In this document: one piece after another, positions 12,055 to 24,002 of the stretch
How positions within the stretch are numbered: position 1 is the stretch's first letter
How the letters are laid out: each line of letters begins with the position of its first letter
Assembly (NCBI GenBank): GCA_917880885.1
Contig: OU862915.1
Coordinates: forward strand, 38,510,676-38,574,675
Source of the DNA: Limnephilus marmoratus
Taxonomy: Eukaryota; Arthropoda; Insecta; Trichoptera; Limnephilidae
DNA length: 64,000 nt
Reading direction: 5' to 3'
Position numbers and translations under genes: made by a program
The notes under the pieces: generated by a model
Database searches by the model: none
The model's input: only the letters and a program-made list of their open reading frames with translations
Told to the model about the DNA's origin: nothing

Positions 12055-12185
12055 GGTACCGGATTCATTCTTTGGAGCATAGGCGTCTGGTATTACAATG
12101 GAAGATGCTCCAAGGAACTAGCGTCATTGATCCTTCGAGCACCGGTGCAAAGTCGGGAAACAGCTCCACACAGCATCTCTAAATG
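12055..12185 (+). pseudogene. Jockey/CR1-type RT C-terminal fragment
   Basis: Conceptual plus-strand reading gives a 'SLEHRR' type segment, then 'YYNGRCSKELASLI' and 'RAPVQSRETAPHS'. These match the conserved C-terminal block of insect non-LTR reverse transcriptases (LEHRR..G.LS.FYRYYHG.CSKEL). One frameshift. It stops abruptly near 12185, just before the J repeat. Same family as 15205-15560. Confidence 0.7.
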
Positions 12186-12215
12186 TGGAGTTAGTGTAAA
12201 AAAATATATAATAAT

Positions 12216-12465
12216 ACTGGCTCCCGACATGCGTTGCAATGCCACATTCAAAGAAATACATTTTTTCTCCCTAAATCGCCTTTTCCGTGCATCCTCGTTC
12301 CCCTCCTGCTTCTCCTTCTTAGCTAGCTTTATAAATTATTGCCTATATGTTATTCTGATGAATGAGCTATATTATTGTAAAATTTCATTAATTTCCAGAG
12401 TTTTTGCGTGAAAGAGTAACAAACACACATACATCCATACAAACTTTCGCGTTTATAATATACTA
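12216..12465 (+). mobile_element. Repeat J copy 1
   Basis: Starts TACTGGCTCCCGACATGCG and ends 'GTAACAAACACACATACATCC...TTTATAATA', directly followed by a second J copy. Start and end resemble a very common insect interspersed repeat (TACTAGCT...CCCGCGGCTTCGC to TTTATAATATTAGTAGGAT). I cannot state its class. Confidence 0.65.
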
Positions 12466-13862
12466 GCTTTTTCCCGCGGCTTCGCTCGCATGGTATTAGG
12501 GGATTTCCACTCAGCCTCCTCCACCTTCCCTCTCCCCACTCCACTCCCCCATCAATCCCCCTTCCCCTCCACTTACCCCTCCCCCCACTCCACTCTCCCA
12601 TCAACCCCCCCCCCTCCCCCTTCCCTTCCTTCCCTCCCCCTCTTCCACCCCACTCCGCCTCCTCCACCTTCCCTCTCTCCACTCCACTCCCCCCATCAAC
12701 TCCTTCCCCCTCTCCCTCCACCCACCACTCCCCTCACCCCCTACACCTCCACATTCCCTTTCCCCACACCACTCAGCCCCCATCAACCTCCTTACCCCAC
12801 CCCCTACCCCTACCCCTACCCTCACCTTCCTCCATCCTTCCCCTTTCCCCTTCCTTCCCTCCCCCCTCTCCATCCCCTAACCCCCTCCCCCCTCCTCCCA
12901 CCTTCCTCCCCCTCCCCTTCCCCCTCCACCAACACCCTCCCAACACCCCCTCCCCCCTCCCAACTCCCCCCACTCACCTCTCGCACTCCACACATTCATT
13001 CCCGATACATTCAGATTTCTAACTGCTCGCATGCCACCTATTATAATTTCTTATACAAATTTCATAATGCAAGAACTCAACGATAATTTTATACAATAAA
13101 ACGAAAAAAAATAATTATCCAATTTGGTTCCGTCCTTCGGGTTTATACCTACATTTCGCATACATACGTATATTTTGATGATTCATTTTTAGAGATAAGT
13201 AGTTATTAAGTACGAATTATTATTCTTCTTTTTATATTCTACCAAAAAATCCAGTACGGCCGTTTTATACTTAAAAAATGCGATACCTGTTTATCCAATT
13301 AAAACAATAATTGTTCTGTGATGTTAAAATTTGAGAATGACATTTTACAAAACAAAGATGCTTAAATAAAAATTCCATTTTAGAAAATATTTAAATTAGC
13401 GAAGTACCTACTTCCCTAATAATTGGAATCGATTAAAGAATTATTAGAGATATCTTACTAATCGTGCCACCTATTGCAATTTTTCATACAAATTTCGTAA
13501 TGCCAGAGCTCTGTGCTATAGCATATATGTTTATATTATTGTAAAGTTTCATTAAAATCCATTCAGTAAAATAGGAATTAGTATTTTATACGTATTTGAA
13601 TTTTAACATCAAAGGGATGTCCATAGTAACCTAATTTAAAAAAGATTTTGTTAACGACAGAAAACGTATGAAAAATAATTTCATAACGCCTGAGATTATT
13701 CATAACGCCAGAGCCTACCAATATATATAGCCTATAGATCTCGCAAATAATGTAGCTTTCTATTAGTGAAAGAATTTTTAAAATCTATTCAGTAGTTTTT
13801 GTATGAAAGAGTAACAAACATACATCCATAAAAACTTTCATCTTTATAATATTAGTAGGATG
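12466..13862 (+). mobile_element. Repeat J copy 2 with pyrimidine tract
   Basis: Starts ACTAGCTTTTTCCCGCGGC and ends 'GAGTAACAAACATACATCC...CTTTATAATATTAGTAGGAT'. It contains the pyrimidine tract 12489-12985 and several diverged internal units around 'cataacgccagagc' (13490, 13685, 13710) that also occur as a tandem array in the copy at 52985. Non-coding. Confidence 0.7.
12489..12985. repeat. 500-bp polypyrimidine tract
   Basis: Nearly pure C/T with scattered A, built of diverged blocks such as 'CCTCCACCTTCCCTCTCCCC' and 'CACTCCCCCATCAA'. The 198-codon plus frame and the Gly/Glu-rich minus frames are consequences of the composition. Such a tract could form triplex DNA. Confidence 0.9.
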
Positions 13863-15200
13863 TTAGATTTCTAAACCTAGTAATAAAGAAATCACTTAAA
13901 TTATAATACGAAAATAATTGTCTTCATAAGTAGAGTCTAATTTCATCCCTTTGTGTGAATGTTCAAAAACAACGTAATTTCCTTAAAGTTGGAAAGGGAA
14001 AAGTAGGCAAATAAATGGATAGGATAGAAGGACGGTTAAAAGTGGAGCATTTTGCTTCTGGGAATAGAAAGAGCCTCTTTGACTTGATGGCTGCCTTTCT
14101 TCAGAAATAATTGTTCCTAATAATACTTACATGAGACAGATTTAAATTAATTAAATTACGTTCATTGGAATCGTGTGGATATGATTACGGAGTGTAATTG
14201 TTTGTTTCTGGGGTTATTACTATTTTGTATTGTGTTACATCTCATATTTAAATTCATTTTGTACTTAGAACTTCTCATTTTATCGTTTTTGCTTAATATC
14301 GATGTGTAGATTCGTTTACTCAAAACTTTCGCGTATATGTCATCTTTTACTAATTATTTCAATACATTTTGTGTCTACGCAATCTTTTGTCTGTGGTCAT
14401 CTGATAAGCTTTCTATTTTAAAAATAAAATCTAGAATTCATTTTTAACAACTCATTCTACAAATTAAAGACCCAGTGCTCAGATTTGAATCAATCTCTCT
14501 GTAAAACTTAGTATTCATCTGAATAATTAAAGTTGCAATAATATCCAAGCCACACGTGTTTTACTTAAAAAAAGGATATATCGTAAATCATATCTCACTG
14601 TATGTTGCCCTTGGTGTGGAGACGAAGAAGTCCACGAAGCTGCTCACTTTACAACCTACAGAAGGCTGTCTGCAGACCACACCCTGGGACACTAAGCAGT
14701 TACCTTCCAAAGACGTATCACGAATCACGTTTTTAAGTACGTTGAAGTTGAAAAATTAAATCAATATTAATTTTAATAAATCCACTTGTAAAAGGATTTT
14801 AAAGACCTTATAAGGAATTTTAAGGAACTTAAAACAAGTTTTTATAATCTCCTGGTTAAGATCACACCTTACCAAGAGGTTTAGGTACATAAATCTAACC
14901 GTTAAGTTTTATTTCTTATGTTATATTTAAGCATTGAGTTTGATTTGTACAATGTGACCTTAGAACGGGGTACCCGGTAAGGACACATTTTTTAAAAAAT
15001 TGTAAGACAAAGAAAAAAAATTCATTAAGTCTTTATTTGGTTTTAAGCATCAAAAAACATATTACTATTCGAAATTAATAAAATAAATATATTTTATTCA
15101 TATTTCCAATTTGGAAACTGCCTCTCAATGTATAATGTGATGATTTTTTCTTTATTATCTCCACACGGTAAAATTATTTTCCTCAGAGCCTGCGTCATTT
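13863..15200. other. No recognisable feature
   Basis: AT-rich. The 67-codon frame at 14556 has no recognisable domain. No repeat matched. Confidence 0.4.
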
Positions 15201-15204
15201 TTAG

Positions 15205-15560
15205 AAATGCTGTTTAAGCCATCTATTCAAGGAGATGAATAAAAGAACAGGGTCTTGAAGAGACCGAGGGGAAATACGGAGAAACCAATCAATAGCAGAG
15301 TTTTTGAATAATTCAAGATCGTTGATATTTTTCGTGTGCCAAATTAATGTCAATCTTATACAAATTTTGGGTTTACTTTTGACGTGCTTCCCGAATGCAT
15401 ACCTGTGCCGAAGGAATCAATTATGCTAGTTCTTTGGAGCATACTCCATTAAAATATCGGTAGAACAAGGACGACATTCCCACCCAACACCTGTGTTCTA
15501 AAGATTGCAATCCGTTTGATAAGACAGAATTTATCAAACGTTCCACCCGTTTCTGCATAG
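15205..15560 (-). pseudogene. Jockey/CR1-type RT C-terminal relic
   Basis: The minus strand reads MQKRVERLINSVLSNGLQSL, then LEHRCWVGMSSLFYRYFNGV, then CSKELA, a stop and LIPSAQV. This is the conserved C-terminal block of insect non-LTR reverse transcriptases. Several stops and frameshifts follow, with traces of the terminal W.SLP motif. It is 5'-truncated and dead. Related to the fragment at 12055. Confidence 0.75.
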
Positions 15561-16149
15561 AGTCACGAAACAAAAGCTTTACAAATAATTTCAAGTAATG
15601 AGAATCGATCAGTATATCAATGTCTGGTTCTCATTTGATGTTTAATGATGAAATAGATGTTGAATAATTCATGAAAAAAAATTTTGAATATAAAACAGCT
15701 TGTAGATTCCGAAAATTTTAAATCATTTTTTTGCTGCTGGCAAAGTTTCTTTATTATTTTCTTAATTCGAGCGAAATCAGCTATACGGTTAGACTAGTTT
15801 TTTCACGACATCAACTGTTTTATGCTTTTTACACAATTTGTTACGCTTTCGCAATACAAAAAACATAATAATATATATGTACTTGCAATAAAATAAAGTT
15901 TACGCAAAGCACTTACCTACTTGATAAAAAAAATTGTCTAGACAGTTAAAAAGAGCGTCCCTATTCGAAATTTCCAATAAAGATGTATAATTAATGTTGA
16001 TTACAACTATAAAAATATATTTTAAATCTTAAAAGCTTGTCTGCGAATTTCAAACCTTTGAATACATCAAAATACCACACATAAAGTTCTATAAAATGAA
16101 CATACTATATTTTTCACAATGCACATGTACAAATCTATCTCTCATTTAC
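15561..16149. other. No recognisable feature
   Basis: AT-rich. No coding signal and no shared repeat detected. Confidence 0.4.
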
Positions 16150-16230
16150 AGGAACCGAGGGGACTATGACATCCCCAGTTTGGGAACAAAAAGAAGGTAG
16201 TAAGATTGAAACAGGGTAGATGACAGGGAA
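16150..16230 (-). mobile_element. SINE-A fragment
   Basis: Degenerate match to the SINE-A 3' region on the minus strand ('GGAACCGAGGGGACTATGAC', 'AGAAGGTAG'). Confidence 0.45.
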
Positions 16231-16640
16231 AGAGAATAAGAAGTAGCGCCGTATTCCCGCTCAAAAAGAAGAAGATGGAGAGATACGAAATTACGAATGT
16301 TGGAGAGAGCGCGCTAATATTATTTAAAACGGTAAAATTGAAGCGAAAATTGTGAAAACGTTTAATAAAACACCACTCGTTTGAAATAGAGCAAAAATCT
16401 CTTGGGGGCTGTTTAAAACAGCATTTAACGAAACACTGTGAATTTTGTCATACATGTAACTTGTAAAATAACTGAAACAGACGTGAAAATAATAATTTCG
16501 GAACATACTTTGCGATTTTTTTCTATCGAGGGAAATTCATATAATTTGCGTTTCGGGAAGGGAATGTATAGATATTATCTTCAAAAATACGAGTAACATA
16601 TATTTTTCTAAGAGCCTAAAAACTTCAAATGTTTAAGAGC
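16231..16640 (+). repeat. Repeat C copy 1
   Basis: Shares 'GATGGAGAGATACGAAATTA', 'TTTAATAAAACAC', 'GAAACACTGTGA', 'ACTTTGCGATTTTT', 'ATAATTTGCGTTTCGG' and 'AGATATTATC' with 41470-41840 (same strand) and 32602-32925 (reverse). About 400 bp, no coding frame, no obvious terminal repeats. Confidence 0.7.
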
Positions 16641-17419
16641 GTTTAACCAGCCAGCGGACGAAAATCCACATTTCGTCGAAAGTTGTTCCTACGATCGTGC
16701 AGGGCGGTTACAACGAGAAAGATTAATTATTCTCCGTACCAGCTTTTTTAAATTATAACTCAATATCTAATTTATTTCATTTCAAATTAGCTTCAATTTA
16801 TACCTTCATCCAAAAATGCTGAAAGGCGTGATGATAAAACTATTAAAATACTGTACTTTTTGTAGTTATTTTTTGATTATAGGTATTTATCATTTTTTCA
16901 TAATGTCTAAATTTAATAAGAATGTTAAAAAAATCTGAAGTATATTAGTTTGTAAGTGCGCAAATAAATACACAAATGGACCAATTTTCGTCAAGAAACA
17001 CGTGTACGTACATATTTTTTAATGATTTTATTGAAACTAAAATTAAAATTCTAAAACATGCGTTTGCTAGATAATGTATTGATTTATTTTACTGCATGAT
17101 TATATTATTTGAAATAGGTGTGGTATAATACTAAATCTTTTTTTAAATTTAACAAATCTGCCAACGACCTATGGAATAACCTTATTATACTAAAAACTAA
17201 AAAAAATTCTCAAAATTTATTACATGCGAATGCTAGATAAAAGAACAATCTTGCGAAATCCATTTATAATTTTTTGTGGAAAAGAGTCAATACTTCTAAA
17301 ATCTGATTTGAAAATGACATATTTCTGGTTTTCTCTGGTAATGCCCTCTTAAGGGGGATGTCTAAGATATTAGTAGAAATCCGGATAGCGGCGGCTATCA
17401 ACTTATCAGGTCACGGGCA
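16641..17419. other. No recognisable feature
   Basis: AT-rich, non-coding in all frames. Confidence 0.4.
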
Positions 17420-17660
17420 TATTTTGTCAGGTCAGAAAATTTCCGCTTTGCACTAAAAACCAAATAAACGGAATATTACTGAATTTATCCGAAAACTAAA
17501 AATCGTTTCTGAAAGGTGATAGAATACGATAAGACAGAACATGCTTTCAAATGTTATTATTAGAAATAAGCATATCATTTCTAAAATATTAAAATTTATA
17601 ATGCAAACATAAAAAAGTTTAAAAAATGTCTCCGCTTACGTTTTTTTCTATCTAAAATTA
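17420..17660 (+). repeat. Repeat D copy 2
   Basis: Aligns with 7441-7740 and with the reverse of 27540-27735. The shared 3' part is 'CTAAAATATTAAAATTTATA' followed by 'GCAAACATAAAAAAG'. Confidence 0.55.
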
Positions 17661-18063
17661 CTGATAACGAAAAAAAAACACATTTTTATTTGGAAAATGA
17701 ATTATAAACGTTATTATCACCTTACGTATTCGTCATTTCATCAAAATATAATGAAGGAAAATTTTCGAAATTTTATACATTTTTCTAAAATTGTTGTAGG
17801 AAACTTTGGTTTCGTAGAAGTGTACATTTAAATTTTTTTATGATTAAATTCAAGATTTAAACATAAAGCGTGGAATTTTCTCTTTCTAACACCACTTGGA
17901 TCGTAATCACGTCTCCTTTGATTATACGGGTTAAAGCAATTTTTAATCGCGGTTGGTTATCTTGCTTGTTGTGGGTTCGGACTTGAATATTTTAAGAAAT
18001 GAATTGGTGAGTCTAATAGCTTGTAATGATAATAATTCGATTCGATGGGAATGTTAAAAACTT
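17661..18063. other. No recognisable feature
   Basis: AT-rich sequence leading up to the Harbinger-type MITE pair. Confidence 0.4.
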
Positions 18064-18066
18064 TAA

Positions 18067-18503
18067 TGGTACGACCATACTGCGGCAAACGTTTGGCCGA
18101 TTGTGTGGACGGGTAGTTCGTGCGTTGGAAGTTCGAGTTGGAAGGTTGAAGTTCGAGTTGGCCCGGGATCATCTTCGAAGCGATCGGTGATAGCTGGTTC
18201 GTGCGAGTTGGCCCAACACATCAGTCTGCGAAATATTATTACGGTAGAGTGGCATAAAAATAATTAGAAATTATTATTTTTTTATCTATACCAATCTAAA
18301 TCAAATTATGGAAACCGAAGCAAACCCTGAACAATTGTAGGCAACTGATAAGATACAGCGCCGATACAACTGTCCGACGTCCGCAATTTTTGAGTTCGGA
18401 ATTCGGAGTTGGAGAGTTGGCCGTAGCAACCGCACGATCATCCAACCTTTCAACTCCGAACTAAGTTCGGAGTTGGAAGGTTGGCTTTGGTGTGGTCGTA
18501 GCA
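18067..18503. mobile_element. Harbinger-type MITE, copy 1 of tandem pair
   Basis: 437 bp. The left end is TGGTACGACC and the right end GGTCGTAGCA, an imperfect terminal inverted repeat extending over about 35 bp. It is flanked by TAA at 18064-18066 and 18504-18506, the 3-bp TWA target of PIF/Harbinger transposons. No coding capacity. The middle shares 'TTATGGAAACCGAAGCA' and 'CGACGTCCGC' with copy 2. Confidence 0.85.
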
Positions 18504-18506
18504 TAA

Positions 18507-18857
18507 TGGTACGGCCACGCTGCAGCCAACTTCCAACTTCAAACGTTTGGACGATTGTGCGGAGGGCTAGATCGTACGTTGGAAGTTCGAGTTGGAAGGT
18601 TGAAGTTTGAGTTGGCCCTGGATCGTGCAAGTTGGCCCAACACATCTCTCTGCACAATATTATTACGGGAGAGTTGAATAAAAATGGTTTAATATTATTT
18701 ATTTATTTAGCTTTACGAATCGAAATCAATATTATGGAAACCGAAGCACCGCCTGCATAATCGTAGGCAGCTGAAAGATACGGCGCCAAATCAGCTGTTC
18801 GACGTCCGCCATTTTGGAGTTCGGAGTTGAAAAGTTGGCTTTGGTGTGGAAATAGCA
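18507..18857. mobile_element. Harbinger-type MITE, copy 2 of tandem pair
   Basis: 351 bp. Left end TGGTACGGCCACGC, right end GTGTGGAAATAGCA. TAA lies on both sides (18504-18506 shared with copy 1, and 18858-18860). It has the same orientation as copy 1. Confidence 0.85.
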
Positions 18858-19189
18858 TAATACTGACTGCCTGTCGTTATCGACCGCTGGTTGTAGGTAC
18901 CCACTATGTGAATCCGACTTTACTTGTCGGACTCCTGGCCCTGCTATTGGCAGGAACATAACGAACCTGTCAAAATCCAATCGTACGAAACATCAGGTGT
19001 CTAGGTTTAATTTATTCGTTGCTCAAGTAAAACCACATGGTCCGAACACAGTTCTAGCTACCTGGGAATTTTGTTGATTTGTGCAATGGTATCTATATTT
19101 TTAGTTTAGTGCGGAGTCCATACACCACTAGAATACTTCTGCTCGCTTTTTGTAATGCTATCGAACATGGCTTTCAATTCTTCTGGGTC

Positions 19190-19920
19190 ATTAAACTACG
19201 TAACTAACTAACTAACCATTACGCCATTTCTCCGCAGGAGTAGGCAGAGAGGAAGGACCCTTACTCACATTCACACATCGTCTCATACATACTTTTCTAT
19301 TTTTCTGACTTTTGAAATGGCCCGACTCAAGTATCTGATTCACTTGATCGTGCCATGTCTTCTTCGGGCGTCCCCGACTTCTTCTATCATTCACATTTGC
19401 CTCATATATTCTTCTCACAATATTTTCTTCTTTCATTCGCTCTACATGCCCAAACCATCTGAGGGTCCCTTACTCATTATGCTTATATCAGCTTTACATC
19501 CATCGCAGATATCCACATTTCTCATACAATCATACATGGTTTTACCACATATTCGCCTCAGGGATCTCATTTGAACAGCATTCAGTTTAATTTCATCCTA
19601 CCTGTGTCAGTTCCATGCCTCAGTGCCATACATCAGGGTAGGTACCAAGACTCCATTGTGGACTGCTAGCTTCGCTTCTTTTGACATTTTTTTATTAGCG
19701 CCAACGGCATTCAGTCCTCCATTAATGGAGTAACCTGCATTTACCCTTTTTTCAATATCTCTATCAGCCTTCTCATCTCTCGTAAGCATAAGAATAATTA
19801 TTAATAATAATAATAATTTGATAATTTCTAGAGCGCCGTGTTTGTGAAAAATCACCTCAAGAGCACTTGAACATACTACCCAAATACACAAACTTATCTA
19901 CCTGCTCCAAGTATTCATCG
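19190..19920 (-). pseudogene. RTE-type retrotransposon 3' part, decayed
   Basis: The minus strand reads VDKFVYLGSMF, then DEKADRDIEKRVNAGYS, KMSKEAKLAVHNGVLVPTLM, YGTEAW, MRSLRRICGKTMYD, and RRSRGRPKKTWHDQVNQIL. This order is the C-terminal part of RTE-clade reverse transcriptases. A foreign 80-bp stretch with (TAA)n interrupts it near 19795-19870, and stops and frameshifts break it. The 3' end runs into tandem GTTA repeats (TAAC on the plus strand near 19201). 5'-truncated, as usual for LINEs. Confidence 0.85.
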
Positions 19921-20556
19921 AACTATTTAGAAACACAAATTATAGTTGTAATTTTTTTTATTTATTTTATTTAAGTTTTTATTCCAGCAGGACTGGGAGA
20001 GTAGTGCAATCCCAGTCTGCCATATTACATAAACAACTATAAACTATAAAAGAAAAGAAAAAAAACTGTTTACATATTAGTTAGGTACGTAATTAAAACA
20101 TAAAATGAAAGTAAAATTCCTCAGGTAAATAACAAAAAATAAGCATAATATTAAAATAAATAATAATTAAACGGAATTAAAAATGAAAAGATATTTATTT
20201 ATATTTATTTATTTGTAGTAATAATACAATACAATAAGTTAAGTTCATGATAGACTTAAAACAAATGCAACAAATAAATTAATAAAAAACTATAAATCCA
20301 CACATATTGACGTCCAGTATTATACGAATGTGATACCTAATTGTACGGTCAGCCCAACCCACGTAAGTGGTTTTTAATGTACTCTTACGATTTCACGCAT
20401 TTCTACCCTTAGACAGAAATTAACATCCCATTCAATTCATTTCACTCCGAAATCTTGACCGGTTTATTCAGATATTGTGTGCTTAGGCTAGGGTGGGATT
20501 ATAAAAATAAAATGGACGCTCTTCAAACTGAAACTTATTAAATCTTTAATTAATAT
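19921..20556. other. AT-rich, one small hairpin
   Basis: 'GACTGGGA' and 'TCCCAGTC' near 19990-20016 form a hairpin. No coding signal. Confidence 0.4.
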
Positions 20557-20941
20557 GACGGCCGGCGTGGACTAGCGGTAAGACTCGCAATCCGAAGGTC
20601 GCGGGATTTTATCCTGGCGTGGCAAATAATTTTATTTGATTAATTTGTGTTTTTTCACGATTAATTCATTTAAAATAATATGGAGTGGAAGATACCTACA
20701 CTTAGCATCGCCCTGGTGTAAGACCACCATTCAGATTTGAAACGTTGCTTGAAATGGCTTTAGCTGTGTTTGATGACCAGATCTGAATAGTCAGGTACTT
20801 CCCTATTTTCCTCTTCCCCATCTCCTTTCCTTCCCCACTACCTTAAGCCTCACAACGTACCCCAATTTGGGATGCAATAGACTCACTGGCTCCAGACGGG
20901 ACATCTGAGACTTTTGTGAGGTATTCATATAAAAAAAATAA
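20557..20941 (+). mobile_element. SINE-A copy, full length
   Basis: The head 'GGCCGGCGTGGACTAGCGGT' carries box A. Box B is mutated ('GGGATTTTATCC'). The body is 'GCCCTGGTGTAAGACCACC', a CT-rich segment and 'GACTTTTGTGAGGTATTC', and it ends in an A-rich tail. Confidence 0.85.
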
Positions 20942-20989
20942 AGATAATTATAAATTTTTACTTTGGTCACTTATGTTTAAATATATGAG

Positions 20990-21320
20990 CGAAACAGCTG
21001 TCACAACACGGTTTATTTTCAATTTGGAAGGTGGTTGTGTGTACCGCCACCCCGGCAATCATTTATTGAATAAAAAACAATCTGCCGAAGGTCTCCCCAA
21101 GCGTTTCGCTACGTTTGGTGACCTAGCGGGGGTTTGTTCACATCTTGGTGGCGCATGCGTTTGATCACCTACCATGTGGCGGACAGGATCGGGAGAAACT
21201 TATTGAGGGAGCCTTTTAGGACTCTCCAGCAGGACTCTCTGAAACGCAGTGGGAGGGATGGATTCAAAATTTGGGAGGCGGAAATAGGTATCGCCACCCC
21301 GGGAACCTTTATCGCAACTG
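20990..21320 (-). mobile_element. Repeat B, reverse, with second B end
   Basis: One reverse B copy covers about 21020-21262. A second B end ('ATTTGGGAGGCGG', 'CACCCCGGGAACC') follows at once at 21267-21320. The two are head-to-tail, the second truncated. Confidence 0.75.
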
Positions 21321-21794
21321 CATAAAAATCACAGATTACCCGACTCCTTATCGTGGCATGTCTTCTTGTAACGTCTCGACTTAAGTCATCAGTGAAATAA
21401 TTATTTCCATTCATCTTTAATACGAATTGGTTTACATTACGAATACCAAAAAAAGTATTTTAGATAAAATCAAGATTTTCCTAAAGTTTCGCTTGAATAA
21501 AATTAAAACGAAATTGCTCATAAAAAGCAAACAAAAGCGTTAATTACCTTTTTTTTCTTTTAAATTATAAAATAATGAATATGTAATATAATAACTTTAA
21601 AATAATACTATTTTATGGCCAACATTTGTTTTTGGCATTTTCCCATAAATAACTTTTTAATTCTTTTAATATTATTCACGAAATTAATAAAAACCACTTT
21701 TCCCTTCCTTCCCATTTCCAGACTCGGCTTGCTAAGCATTTTTAATGACATTTTTTCTGAGAGTATTTTGGTGTATTTGAATACGTGCGTAATT
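21321..21794. other. No recognisable feature
   Basis: AT-rich, no coding signal. Confidence 0.4.
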
Positions 21795-22260
21795 GCCATG
21801 TCTTTCAACAGATGTCGTTAGTATAGGTAGTTATATGTAGTCTTGAGGTGCTTCAACAGAAGTCAGTAAAGTTGTATTATATGAAAGAGTCAACAGTCGC
21901 CCGTTCCGACAGCTGGGCATCTTCAGGAACCAGTCCCCCTAATAGATAAACAGGATCGATTAGATACGTTAATTAACTAACTAACCAACACACTGTTTCA
22001 CTGAAAGGGTAGGCAGAGAGGGCGGACCGCCAAACAACTCGGTATTGGCACACAACCCTTGCCTCGTTTACATTAATACATACATCGTATCATACATGCT
22101 CTTCTAATATTCTGACTCTTGACATGGCCCAACTCACGTATCTGATTCACTTTGTCGTGACATGTATTTCTTGGGATGTTCATGGTAAATAAGACGATAA
22201 TAAACACGACGAATCGAGTAACATTGAAACTCCCAATCATTCGAGGAGTACCTATCGTTC
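21795..22260 (+). repeat. Repeat F copy 1, interrupted
   Basis: The left part 'CAACAGATGTCGTTAGTA', 'AGTCAGTAAAGTTGTA' and the right part 'TAAGACGATAATAAAC', 'GAAACTCCCAATCA' are contiguous in order in the second copy (55385-55700). Here they are split by an RTE 3' end at about 21965-22175. Confidence 0.6.
21965..22175 (-). mobile_element. RTE 3'-end fragment
   Basis: Begins with tandem TAACTAAC on the plus strand, then 'GGTAGGCAGAGAGGGCGGAC' and 'TATCTGATTCACTTTGTCGT'. It matches the RTE copies at 19190 and 26796 and is truncated within the TWHDQV region. Confidence 0.8.
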
Positions 22261-22289
22261 ATGAGAAGAAACAACAATTACATTCATGG

Positions 22290-22703
22290 TAATACAAGAC
22301 ACACGAAGAACAGACGTATTTCTGCCCTATTCGTCTCCTGTCGCTTATTTTTCCATTCATCCTCTCTAAATGTCCGTAATTTATTTAAAAAATGTATGAA
22401 AACACAATTGAAATGTCTCAAATGTGAAATATTACTAACGTTACAGCACACATAAAAAAAACGATTTATACAAACATATTCATAATAAATTATGTTCGTC
22501 ATAAAAAAACGTATTGTTCTTATTATATTTATGGTGCGGCGTTAGCAAAGGGAGTGTACACAAAATATTGTAATTAAATTTTGAATTTTAATGGCTGAAA
22601 TCATTCATTGTTGGTGTCACCGTTAAGTCATAAGGCGATTTCTAATCATTATTTATGTGTTTGGCTATGGAAATGTTCAATAAGGGAGTTTATGTCGTGT
22701 CTC
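22290..22703. other. No recognisable feature
   Basis: AT-rich, overlapping short frames without a recognisable domain. Confidence 0.4.
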
Positions 22704-23460
22704 CACTATGAAAGATCTTGGTATTTTGTTTGATAGTAGGTTAACTTTTTATGCTCATATCATAATGACGTGTAGTACTTCACTGAGAATGTTGGGTTTC
22801 GTCCTACGCACTGCGAGAAACTTCAGAGACACCCGGGTTCTCACAGTACTATACAATGCTTTAGGAGTAGGCTTGAGAGTGGGTCGGTGATTTGGAGTCC
22901 ACACCAAGTGAAGTATTCCCTCATGTTGGAGAGAGTTCAGAAGAAATTTCTGAGATTTCTTTACCTGAGGAAATATGGCTACTCTCCGTGGCTCTACCCT
23001 ACCCACTTTCTCTTGGGCATGCTCGGTTTGAACCTTCTACGGGTCAGAAGGGATGTGCTCATTGTAACACATTTCTTCAGACTGATTCGTGGAAGTTTCG
23101 AAAACTCGGCTATCATGGAGGGCATTAGTTTCTATGTTCCCGATGGTTATCTCCGTCATCAACAGCATAGACTGTTTTATCTCCCGGCTTGCAGAACTAA
23201 CTTGCCAATGGTTATGCCAGTCGGGAGAGCAATCTTGCTGTTGAACAGAATTAATTCGGATATCGACATATTTAGCGTCAGTGAAGCTGCCTTTAAAAGG
23301 CAAGCTCAATTAATGCTTATATAGTTTTTTCTTTTTTGCTTAGCATTTATATATTTAATTTAATGTTTAAGGTAATAATGTTACAAATATATTTTTAAAA
23401 CTAATTAAAATTTTAAATTTTATAATGTTTTTAAAGAATAAATAAATTGAATTGAATTTA
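22704..23460 (+). pseudogene. Jockey-like RT C-terminal end plus 3' tail
   Basis: Two frames read MKDLGILFDSRLTFYAHI, then LRMLGFVLRTARNFRDTRV and LTVLYNAL, then (after one frameshift near 22885) IWSPHQVKYSLMLERVQKKF and LRFLYLRKYGYSPW. They continue to about 23324. This is the connection/thumb and C-terminal part of an insect non-LTR reverse transcriptase, with the usual DLG.l.D..LtF and W.P.....iE..Q..FlR motifs. It ends with a tail of TTGAA repeats at 23446-23459. 5'-truncated. A diverged relative lies at 54537. Confidence 0.85.
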
Positions 23461-24000
23461 TAAGCGAATTCCACGGTGTATTCTATTTATGTAAGGGGTC
23501 AATATTACTTCGACACAGTTACTCGATATTCCAAAAACTTCTGTTATTATTGTTATTAAAGAAGATAATCAAACTCGGGAAGGAAATTTTTTTCTACAAA
23601 AGTATATTTCTCTAATCTTTTCTTCGCTAACCATGTGGCTTTTTGGAAGTATAACAAAGCTCACGCACGAGAAAAGAGTTTTAGAAAAGTTTTATTCATC
23701 TTGAAATGTAGAAATCGCTTCACGTACCGATATTTTGCATCAGAAGTTGTATTCTATGTTGAAAATATTGAAGTTAAAAAATATAACTATTCTGTTTTAC
23801 TCGCTGATGTCTTCGTGGAATAGACAAGCTATTTATGTTTGTAATTTTTTTTGGTGAATTGACAATTTTCATTGAAGAAATGTTATTTTTTACATCACGG
23901 CAAACAGAAAATTTGAAAAAAGCATTCACTTTGTGGTTTGTCATAATTTATAATAAAAAAGTAAATAAATTTGTTCTAGACCACTTTTATTTTATTAACA
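23461..24000. other. No recognisable feature
   Basis: AT-rich; frames of 62 and 78 codons without a recognisable domain. Confidence 0.4.
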
Positions 24001-24002
24001 GT

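Noticed and set aside
12490..13086. 198-codon Pro/Ser-rich frame and Gly/Glu-rich minus frames
   Set aside because: They follow from the pyrimidine tract; no domain, and the tract belongs to a non-coding J repeat.
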